From Sphingomonadales bacterium (GTDB lineage Bacteria > Pseudomonadota > Alphaproteobacteria > Sphingomonadales > Sphingomonadaceae), in assembly GCA_027489295.1 (NCBI GenBank), contig JAIYAA010000254.1:1-6984 (forward strand): a stretch of DNA of 6,984 nt, written 5' to 3'. The translations under genes were made by a program, and so were the position numbers. Positions 1-4,075 of the stretch are shown piece by piece. The notes under the pieces were generated by a model, which worked only from the letters and a program-made list of their open reading frames with translations, ran no database searches and had not been told where the DNA came from. The first letter of the stretch is position 1, and the number at the start of each line of letters is the position of its first letter.

Positions 1-161
1 AACCGCGCATTTTAGAATAACCTTAGGCCGTTAGGCCGTGAGGTTACGCCGCAATAGCGAGTGCTTCGTTATCGTTGGCACTTGTGTAATGGGCCGTTGC
101 GGTGGTCCCATTCCGAGCGAAGACAGCGCTTTTCAATACACGTCGATCCTGGTTCGGCCCC
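1..161 (-). ncRNA. ssrA: tmRNA coding piece (5' half with tag frame), partial
   Basis: The piece starts GGGGCCGAACC at 161, giving the 5' acceptor strand and the reduced D-loop region (ATCGACG). A structured segment follows, with helix AATGGG/CCCATT (112-107 with 93-88) enclosing CCGCAACGG, in the place where one-piece tmRNAs carry the first pseudoknot. The tag frame follows, then the stop-codon helix TAACCT/AGGTTA (46-41 with 23-18) with GGCC repeats inside it (34-37 and 26-29). The 3' end, which should pair with the acceptor piece, lies at or beyond position 1, so the piece is incomplete here. Confidence 0.85.
44..79 (-). other. tmRNA tag reading frame, ANDNEALAIAA-stop
   Basis: Eleven codons (GCC AAC GAT AAC GAA GCA CTC GCT ATT GCG GCG) followed by TAA encode ANDNEALAIAA. 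With the alanine carried on the acceptor piece, the tag would be AANDNEALAIAA. The ANDN start and the small hydrophobic -AIAA end fit the rules for ClpXP/ClpAP-recognised ssrA tags; known alphaproteobacterial tags share the AANDN start. There is no start codon or Shine-Dalgarno because translation resumes on the first GCC. Confidence 0.93.
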
Positions 162-194
162 GTCAGAAACGGTGTCCAGATACACCACCTTTTA
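162..194 (-). other. Excised spacer between tmRNA acceptor and coding pieces
   Basis: Thirty-three bases lie between the encoded CCA (ends at 195) and the coding-piece 5' G (161). They should be removed when the precursor is cut into two RNAs; in known two-piece tmRNAs this involves RNase P at the 5' side and tRNA 3' processing enzymes. A 5-bp hairpin GGTGT/ACACC (171-175 with 182-186, 6-nt loop) lies inside. A competing helix, CCACC with GGTGG (185-189 with 196-200), would sequester the CCA end. Confidence 0.8.
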
Positions 195-277
195 TGGTGG
201 AGCCGCCGGGTACTGCCCCCGGGTCCGCTGCATCTATTATACGCCATTGTTTATCGCCATAGCCGGGCGAACCCGGC
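195..277 (-). ncRNA. ssrA: tmRNA acceptor piece (3' tRNA-like half, encoded upstream)
   Basis: This half carries the amino-acid acceptor end. In minus-strand order it has a hairpin GCCGGG-TTCG-CCCGGC (277-262), a less structured AT-richer stretch (about 261-228), the T arm (222-206), the acceptor strand CGGCTCC (205-199), discriminator A and CCA (197-195). The CCA is encoded. The UUCG-capped hairpin sits at the very 5' end and may mark the start of the transcript or be trimmed from the mature piece; the sequence cannot decide which. The T loop reads GGCAGTA, not the TTCGAAT-like loop of normal tRNAs. Confidence 0.85.
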
Positions 278-284
278 AAAACCC

Positions 285-312
285 CATATAGGGCATTCGC
301 GCTTAATGAAAA
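285..312 (-). promoter_or_regulatory. Putative ssrA promoter
   Basis: On the minus strand a TTTTCA (312-307, 4 of 6 matches to TTGACA) is followed after 16 bp by TATATG (290-285, 4 of 6 matches to TATAAT). A start about 8 nt downstream would fall on G277, exactly at the base of the UUCG-capped hairpin that opens the acceptor piece. This agreement is the main support. Both boxes are imperfect, so the call is an inference. Confidence 0.4.
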
Positions 313-336
313 GGTCAGGTTGCAAGGATTAAGCGC
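299..336. repeat. Perfect 9-bp inverted repeat between ssrA and the Rrf2-type gene
   Basis: GCGCTTAAT (299-307) and ATTAAGCGC (328-336) are exact reverse complements separated by 20 bp. The left arm falls in the spacer of the putative ssrA promoter, and the right arm lies about 40 bp before the regulator's start. It could be a two-half-site operator, possibly for the adjacent Rrf2-type protein, or a long-loop hairpin. No function is proven; the symmetry itself is directly visible. Confidence 0.6.
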
Positions 337-375
337 CTTCACACCGCCCCATTCGGTTGGCATGGAGAGTGCATC

Positions 376-807
376 ATGTTGACGCAGCGTTCCCGCTACG
401 CGCTCCGCGCAATGCTCTTCCTTGCCGAACAGCCGATCAGCGGCGCGCCCGTGCCGATGAATCGCATCGCCACGGAAGCAAATGTGCCGCGCAAGTTCCT
501 CGAGCTGATCCTCGCCGATCTGCGCGAAGCGGCCTTTCTCACCTCCACCCGCGGCAAGATGGGCGGCTATCGCCTCGCCCGGCCGGCGCACCTGATTTCG
601 CTGGGCGAGATCATCCGGGTCATCGAGGGCCCGCTGGCATTGGTCCCCTGCGTCAGCCGCACCGCCTACCGGCCCTGCAACGACTGCAAGGATGAGGCCG
701 CCTGCGCGATCCGCCGGGCGATGGCCCGCGTGCGCGACGAGACGGCCCGTATCCTCGATGGCACCAGCCTGGCCGATGCCGTGGCCGAGGACCTTGCGGC
801 CGCCTAG
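376..807 (+). CDS. Rrf2-family transcriptional regulator with four C-terminal-half cysteines
   Basis: This 143-aa protein opens with the Rrf2 hallmark: MLTQRSRYALRAMLFLA, a winged helix-turn-helix (about 1-70) with PRKFLELILADLREAAFL as recognition-helix region and RGKMGGYRLARP as the wing. The next helix, SLGEIIRVIEGPLALVPC, leads into a cysteine cluster at C92, C101, C104 and C110. In IscR, NsrR and RirA this region binds an Fe-S cluster, so iron, redox or NO sensing is plausible. The spacing here (C-x8-C-x2-C-x5-C) differs from the three-Cys IscR pattern, so I do not assign a named subfamily. The ATG at 376 has GGAGAG at 364-369 with a 6-nt spacer. It is divergent from ssrA and converges on mscL; no Fe-S assembly or iron genes are nearby, so the target genes are unknown, apart from possible autoregulation through the upstream inverted repeat. 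Confidence 0.93.
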   Translation: MLTQRSRYALRAMLFLAEQPISGAPVPMNRIATEANVPRKFLELILADLREAAFLTSTRGKMGGYRLARPAHLISLGEIIRVIEGPLALVPCVSRTAYRPCNDCKDEAACAIRRAMARVRDETARILDGTSLADAVAEDLAAA

Positions 808-1262
808 GCGGCGTCGTTCCGCTTCTTCAGTTCGTCGCGAATCTCGCGCAGCAGTACCACATCGGCCGGATCCGCGGCGGGCGGCGCCGTGCCTTCCGCC
901 TTCTCCCGCTCGGCGGCGGCAAGCACCTTGTTGACCAGGCGCATCAGCAGAAACACGATGAAGGCCAGAATGACGAAGTTGATCACCACGGTGATGAACT
1001 GGCCAAAGCCGAACAGCGGCACGCCCGCGGCCTTCAGCGCGGCATAGCTCGTCGTCGAGCCGGTATAGTTCGCAGGAAGCGCGCCCAGGCGGATGAAATA
1101 GCCGGAAAAGTCCACGCCGCCGAAGATCGCGCCGACGACCGGCATGATGATGTCGTCGGTGAGCGACTTGGTGATGTTGCCGAACGCGGCGCCGATGATC
1201 ACGCCCACAGCGAGATCCAGCACATTCCCCCGCGCGATGAACGCCTTGAAGTCCTTGAACAT
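804..1262 (-). CDS. mscL: Large-conductance mechanosensitive channel MscL
   Basis: MscL is a homopentameric inner-membrane channel that opens under membrane tension to release solutes during hypo-osmotic shock. The 152-aa protein starts with the diagnostic N-terminus MFKDFKAFIARGNVLDLAVG, and the pore-lining TM1 runs about 15-43 (AVGVIIGAAFGNI). A periplasmic loop spans about 44-84 (FSGYFIRLG...LFGFGQF), TM2 about 85-108 (FITVVINFVILAFIVFLLMRLVNK), and a C-terminal cytoplasmic helix about 135-150 (LLREIRDELKKR). Length is near the family norm (about 130-150). The start at 1262 is chosen because MFKDF is the conserved first segment and GGGAGAG (1276-1270) sits 7 nt upstream; an in-frame ATG at 1376 would add 38 residues with no family match. 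Its TAG overlaps the TAG of the Rrf2-type gene. It is divergent from lemA across a 145-bp gap and probably monocistronic. Confidence 0.97.
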   Translation of the reverse strand: MFKDFKAFIARGNVLDLAVGVIIGAAFGNITKSLTDDIIMPVVGAIFGGVDFSGYFIRLGALPANYTGSTTSYAALKAAGVPLFGFGQFITVVINFVILAFIVFLLMRLVNKVLAAAEREKAEGTAPPAADPADVVLLREIRDELKKRNDAA

Positions 1263-1350
1263 TCGCCATCTCTCCCGTTGCGAAGGCGTTGTGACCTTGC
1301 CCAAGTCGCGGCCGCCCGCCAACCCCTGTCGACCGATTTCGCTTCCGTAC

Positions 1351-1380
1351 CGGGGTGTAGGCGTCGTATAAGACACCCCG
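1351..1380. repeat. Perfect 8-bp inverted repeat in the mscL-lemA intergenic region, enclosing a TATAAG
   Basis: CGGGGTGT (1351-1358) and ACACCCCG (1373-1380) are exact reverse complements with a 14-bp spacer, so the half-sites are 22 bp apart, about two helical turns. The spacer contains TATAAG (1367-1372), a 5-of-6 match to a -10 box pointing toward lemA; the matching -35 region (around 1343-1348, TTCCGT) is weak. The site could be an operator over the lemA promoter or a 5'-UTR hairpin about 28 bp before the lemA ATG. Role inferred. Confidence 0.5.
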
Positions 1381-1407
1381 TTGATGGGATTTGGAGGTTT
1401 CTACCCC

Positions 1408-1998
1408 ATGAAGTTTCGTACCGCGCTCGTGCCGATCGCAGCCCTGTCGCTCTCGGCCTGCGGGCTCAACAGCGTCCCCACCGCCGAGGAGAATGCCAAG
1501 GCCAAATGGGCGGACGTGCAGGCGCAGTATCAGCGCCGCGCCGATCTCGTGCCGAACCTCGTCGCGACGGTGAAGGGCTCGGCCGCCTCCGAAGGCAAGA
1601 TCCTCACCGACGTGATGAACGCGCGCACCAAGGCGACCTCGGTGCAGGTGAACGCCAACGATCTGACCGATCCTGCCAAGGTCCAGCAGTTCCAGGCGGC
1701 GCAGCAGCAGCTGGGCGGCTCGCTCTCGCGCCTGCTCGCGACGACCGAGGCCTATCCGGACCTCAAGAGCCAGGCCAACTTCACCACGCTGATGAGCCAG
1801 CTGGAAGGCACCGAGAACCGGATCACCATCTCGATCCGCGACTACAACCAGGCGGTGCAGGCCTATAACACCCGCATCCGCACATTCCCGGACGCGGTCG
1901 GCGCCAAGATCTTCTACGGCGCCAAGCCGCTGACGCCGTTCCAGGCCAAGGCCGGGGCCGATGTCGCCCCGACGGTGAACTTCGGGAACGGCAACTGA
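1408..1998 (+). CDS. lemA: LemA-family lipoprotein
   Basis: LemA proteins are widespread helical envelope proteins of uncertain biochemical role, often encoded next to TPM-domain genes. The predicted 196-aa product starts with a lipoprotein signal peptide: positively charged MKFR, hydrophobic core ALVPIAALSL and lipobox LSAC, making C18 the lipidated residue. Family landmarks follow: YQRRADLVPNLV (41-52), YPDLKSQANFTTLMSQLEGT (116-135), then ENRITISIRDYN and the helix AVQAYNTRIRTFP (149-161). The start at 1408 has GGAGG (1393-1397) upstream at 10 nt and leaves a clean signal peptide; the in-frame TTG at 1381 and ATG at 1384 lie upstream of that Shine-Dalgarno and are rejected. It is the first gene of the plus-strand run, and its TGA (1996-1998) abuts or overlaps the next gene. 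Glycine at +2 after the cysteine suggests no inner-membrane retention signal, which would favour the outer membrane. Confidence 0.95.
   Translation: MKFRTALVPIAALSLSACGLNSVPTAEENAKAKWADVQAQYQRRADLVPNLVATVKGSAASEGKILTDVMNARTKATSVQVNANDLTDPAKVQQFQAAQQQLGGSLSRLLATTEAYPDLKSQANFTTLMSQLEGTENRITISIRDYNQAVQAYNTRIRTFPDAVGAKIFYGAKPLTPFQAKAGADVAPTVNFGNGN
1984..1997 (+). promoter_or_regulatory. Possible Shine-Dalgarno plus CTG initiator coupling lemA to the first TPM gene
   Basis: GGGA (1984-1987) precedes an in-frame CTG (1995-1997) that overlaps the lemA stop as CTGA, in the geometry of the common ATGA coupled start. Initiating here would give MIHAALLVSAVLLHGC, a signal-peptide-like start. The GTG at 2016 has no clear Shine-Dalgarno before it. 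CTG initiation is rare, so this is a hypothesis about the start of the following gene. Confidence 0.3.
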
Positions 1999-2015
1999 TC
2001 CACGCGGCGCTCCTT

Positions 2016-2507
2016 GTGAGCGCCGTGCTGTTGCACGGCTGCCCGGTGGCGAAGGTCACACCGGCGCCACCCGTCGCCGGCGAGATCGTCCGGCGTCCGC
2101 CATTGCCGACGCTTAGCGGGCGGGTGGTCGATGATGCCCACCTGCTGCCGCAGGCACGCGCCATCGCCCTCACCCGCCGGCTGGCGCAGCTGGAAGACCG
2201 CAGCTGCCACCAGATGGTGGTGGTGACCGTGCGCGATCTTGCCGGCGAGCCCATCGAGCGGTTCGGCCGCCGTCTCGGCAATGGCTGGGGCATCGGGCGC
2301 CGCGGCTATGATGACGGGGTGCTATTGATCGTCGCGCCTACCGAGCGGCAGGTGCGCATCGAGGGAGGCAACGGGCTGCGCAAGACGCTGACCGATGCCG
2401 AAGCCGCACGGATCATTCAGAGCGTCATCCTGCCACACTTCCGAAAGGGAGCCATGGCAGAGGGCATCGATGCGGGAGTAACCTCCATTCTTCGTGAGAT
2501 CAGCTGA
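2016..2507 (+). CDS. TPM-domain protein, short divergent paralogue, start uncertain
   Basis: The TPM fold (TLP18.3/Psb32/MOLO-1) occurs in envelope and thylakoid proteins; phosphatase activity was reported for a plant member, and bacterial roles are unclear. From GTG 2016 this is 163 aa. The domain runs from LSGRVVDDAHLLP (33-45) through MVVVTVRDL, WGIGRRGYDDGVLLIVAP (91-108) and RQVRIEGGNGLRKTLTD (111-127) to the end. It lacks the downstream membrane segment and Gly-rich tail of the next gene. The segment usually reading VGYGLE is GGNGLRK, so a key conserved stretch has drifted. No ATG exists upstream in frame. GTG leaves only eight residues before a cysteine (LLHGC), whereas a CTG at 1995 overlapping the lemA stop restores a 16-residue signal-like segment; the His before Gly makes the lipobox atypical. 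Its TGA overlaps the next ATG by one base. Exported location is inferred. Confidence 0.85.
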   Translation: MSAVLLHGCPVAKVTPAPPVAGEIVRRPPLPTLSGRVVDDAHLLPQARAIALTRRLAQLEDRSCHQMVVVTVRDLAGEPIERFGRRLGNGWGIGRRGYDDGVLLIVAPTERQVRIEGGNGLRKTLTDAEAARIIQSVILPHFRKGAMAEGIDAGVTSILREIS

Positions 2508-3391
2508 TGATCCTGTTGCGTTTCCTCCTCGCGATGCTGCTGCTGACGCCGCTACCGGCACTCGCCGACCCCACCTTCCCGAAGCTGACCGGCCGGGTGG
2601 TGGACGACGCCCACCTGCTCTCGCCCGAGCAGGTGGCGCAGCTGACCCAGTTGTCCGCGGAGGTCCAGAAGACCTCCAGCCGGCAGCTGGTCGTCGCAAC
2701 GATCCCGGATCTGCAGGGCTATGACATCGCCGATTACGGCTATCAGCTGGGCCGGGCCTGGCAGATCGGCCAGAAGGAGGCGAACAACGGCATCCTGCTG
2801 ATCGTGGCGCCGAACGAGCGAAAGGTCCGGATCGAGGTCGGCTACGGCCTCGAACCGATCATGACCGACGCCCTGTCGAACCAGATCATCAGCCAGACCA
2901 TCGTGCCGAAGTTCAAGGCGGGCGACATGGCCGGCGGCATCGTCGCCGGCGCGCAGGCGATCGGCGCGCAGATGCAGCAGCCGCTCGAGGTCGCCGAGCA
3001 GAAGGCCAAGGCCGCGCAGGATGCGGCGACCAAGGCGCCCGCGCGCAAGCGGCAGGGCGGCGGGCTGCCGATCGGGTTGCTGTTCTGGTTCATCATCCTC
3101 GTCGTCGTGCTGGTGCCGATGCTCGCGCGCTTCGGCGGGCGGCGGCGTCCCGGGCCATGGGACGGTCAGACCTATCGCGAGCGCGACCATGACAGCGGCA
3201 TGCTGCCGATCGTACTGTGGACCATCGCCAGCGAGATCGGCCGTGCGGCAAGCCATCGCGACGACGACGACGACGATCGCGGCGGCTGGGGCGGCGGCGG
3301 TGGCTGGGGCGGCGGGGGCGGCGGCGATGGTGGCGGCTTTTCGGGCGGCGGCGGGTCGTTCGGCGGCGGCGGCGCTTCGGGGAGCTGGTGA
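2507..3391 (+). CDS. TPM-domain (YgcG-type) membrane-anchored protein with Gly-rich C-terminal tail
   Basis: A 294-aa exported protein. The signal peptide MILLRFLLAMLLLTPLPALA has a likely cleavage at ALA|D (20/21). The TPM domain spans about 25-157: LTGRVVDDAHLLSPEQV, QLVVATIPDLQGYDIADYGY, NNGILLIVAPNERKVRIEVG, YGLEPIMTD and a KFKAGDMAGGI segment. A charged Ala/Lys/Gln stretch (161-182) leads to one membrane helix (about 188-207, IGLLFWFIILVVVLVPMLA), basic GGRRRPG, then six consecutive Asp (252-257) and a Gly-rich tail (259-294) ending GASGSW, as in many YgcG-type proteins. The TPM domain would be periplasmic and the tail cytoplasmic. The ATG at 2507 overlaps the previous stop (TGATG), suggesting translational coupling. 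The conserved VGYGLE segment is intact, unlike in the preceding paralogue. Molecular function is unknown; partnership with LemA is inferred from adjacency. Confidence 0.94.
   Translation: MILLRFLLAMLLLTPLPALADPTFPKLTGRVVDDAHLLSPEQVAQLTQLSAEVQKTSSRQLVVATIPDLQGYDIADYGYQLGRAWQIGQKEANNGILLIVAPNERKVRIEVGYGLEPIMTDALSNQIISQTIVPKFKAGDMAGGIVAGAQAIGAQMQQPLEVAEQKAKAAQDAATKAPARKRQGGGLPIGLLFWFIILVVVLVPMLARFGGRRRPGPWDGQTYRERDHDSGMLPIVLWTIASEIGRAASHRDDDDDDRGGWGGGGGWGGGGGGDGGGFSGGGGSFGGGGASGSW
3260..3388 (+). repeat. Low-complexity GAC and GGC/GGG codon tract (Asp6 plus Gly-rich tail)
   Basis: Five GAC codons and a GAT (3260-3277) encode six Asp. They are followed by a dense run of GGC/GGG codons (about 3281-3388) encoding the Gly-rich tail with scattered Trp, Phe and Ser. 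The tract is in frame and ends naturally at TGA 3389-3391, so it is part of the protein, but its short-period repetition makes it prone to length change and to sequencing error. Confidence 0.8.
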
Positions 3392-3393
3392 TC

Positions 3394-4065
3394 ATGCGAT
3401 TGACCGATCAGGACCGCGCGCGCGTCGCGGCCGCCGTCACCCAGGCCGAGGCGAACACCAGCGGCGAGATCGTCACGGTGCTCGCCCGGCGTTCGGACGA
3501 CTATGCCGATGTCGCGCTCCACTGGGCGGTGCTGGCGATGCTGCTGGTGCTGGCGCTACTCGCCTGGCAACCCTGGCCGATCGAGTGGCTGCACAGCCGG
3601 ATGATCGATCCCTGGGCGCAGACCGTGCCGGCGCACTGGTATCTCACCGCCGCGCTGGTGGTGACCACGCTCACCTTCTTCGCGGTGCGCATCGCGCTCG
3701 CCCGGGACGCGCTGCGCATCGCGCTGGCGCCGGGCTCGACCAAGACGCGGCGGGTCCATGCCCGCGCGCTCGCGCTGTTCCGCACCTCGGCGGAGAAGCG
3801 GACGCAAGGGTCGACCGGGGTGCTGCTCTATCTCAGCCTCGCCGAGCACCGTGCCGAGATCATCGCCGATTCGGCGATCCATTCGAAAGTGACGCCCGAT
3901 GTGTGGGGTGCCGCGATGGCCGCGTTGCTCGCGGAGGTGAAGCAGGGCCGGCCGGCGGAGGGCATGGCCGCGGCCGTGGCGCAGATCGGCCTGGTACTCG
4001 CCCCCCATTTCCCGCGCGCCGACGACGATGTGAACGAGCTTCCCGATCGCCTGATCGAGCTCTAA
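3394..4065 (+). CDS. TPM-domain integral membrane protein (COG3762-like)
   Basis: Starting at ATG 3394, two bases after the previous stop and with GGGGAG (3379-3384) 9 nt upstream, this encodes 223 aa without a signal peptide. The N-terminus MRLTDQDRARVAAAVTQAEA followed by SGEIVTVLARRSDDY (23-37) is the first part of the TPM fold. Two hydrophobic segments follow (about 39-58 and 83-104). The domain then resumes with RTSAEKRTQGSTGVLLYLSLAEHRAEIIADSAI (130-162), and a C-terminal helix region ends DDDVNELPDRLIEL. Interruption of a TPM domain by membrane segments is a known architecture in a family of uncharacterised bacterial membrane proteins. With both domain parts flanking a two-helix hairpin, they would face the cytoplasm, opposite to the preceding paralogue. 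The longer in-frame ORF upstream from 3217 overlaps the preceding gene and is rejected. Function unknown. Confidence 0.9.
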   Translation: MRLTDQDRARVAAAVTQAEANTSGEIVTVLARRSDDYADVALHWAVLAMLLVLALLAWQPWPIEWLHSRMIDPWAQTVPAHWYLTAALVVTTLTFFAVRIALARDALRIALAPGSTKTRRVHARALALFRTSAEKRTQGSTGVLLYLSLAEHRAEIIADSAIHSKVTPDVWGAAMAALLAEVKQGRPAEGMAAAVAQIGLVLAPHFPRADDDVNELPDRLIEL

Positions 4066-4075
4066 GGCGGCAGCC

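Larger units (their letters stand above)
1..277 (-). ncRNA. ssrA: tmRNA (ssrA), two-piece circularly permuted precursor, coding-piece 3' end cut by window edge
   Basis: Transfer-messenger RNA rescues stalled ribosomes by acting as alanyl-tRNA and then as an mRNA encoding a degradation tag. On the minus strand the coding piece begins at 161 with GGGGCCG and the tmRNA-typical AGGATCGACG. The acceptor piece lies upstream and ends CGGCTCCACCA at 195. The 7-bp acceptor stem pairs 155-161 with 199-205, with one G-U, followed by A198 and an encoded CCA (195-197). The T arm is 206-210 with 218-222 (5 bp), with a 7-nt GGCAGTA loop. The tag frame is 79 to 44. Another helix pairs 88-93 with 107-112, and the stop codon sits in a helix of 18-23 with 41-46. 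This 3'-half-before-5'-half order is the known alphaproteobacterial arrangement. The coding piece continues past position 1. The mature 5' end of the acceptor piece is uncertain; 277 is the inferred transcript start. Identity is secure; exact ends are inferred. Confidence 0.93.

Noticed and set aside
38..332. Several short plus-strand ORFs and a minus-strand 67-aa ORF in the first 330 bp
   Set aside because: They overlap each other in different frames and sit on the tmRNA gene; the minus-strand one only contains the tag frame at its end. None resembles a protein family.
163..1269. 368-aa minus-strand ORF opposite the Rrf2-type gene and overlapping mscL
   Set aside because: It is an out-of-frame shadow of mscL extended by high GC content. 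Its ATG at 1269 has no spacing from the GGGAGAG that serves mscL, and its translation is low-complexity Arg/Gly/Ala.
1263..1376. 38-residue N-terminal extension of MscL from ATG 1376
   Set aside because: MscL proteins begin at the MFKDF-like segment, and a good Shine-Dalgarno lies directly before ATG 1262.
1381..1407. Upstream LemA starts at TTG 1381 or ATG 1384
   Set aside because: GGAGG (1393-1397) lies downstream of them and positions ATG 1408, which gives a clean lipoprotein signal peptide.
3260..3388. GGC/GAC tract as a CRISPR or tandem repeat element
   Set aside because: It is in-frame coding low complexity without spacers or fixed repeat units.
3172..3522. Minus-strand ORF with long proline runs
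   Set aside because: The proline runs are the reverse complement of the Gly-codon tract in the TPM gene; no start signal or family match.
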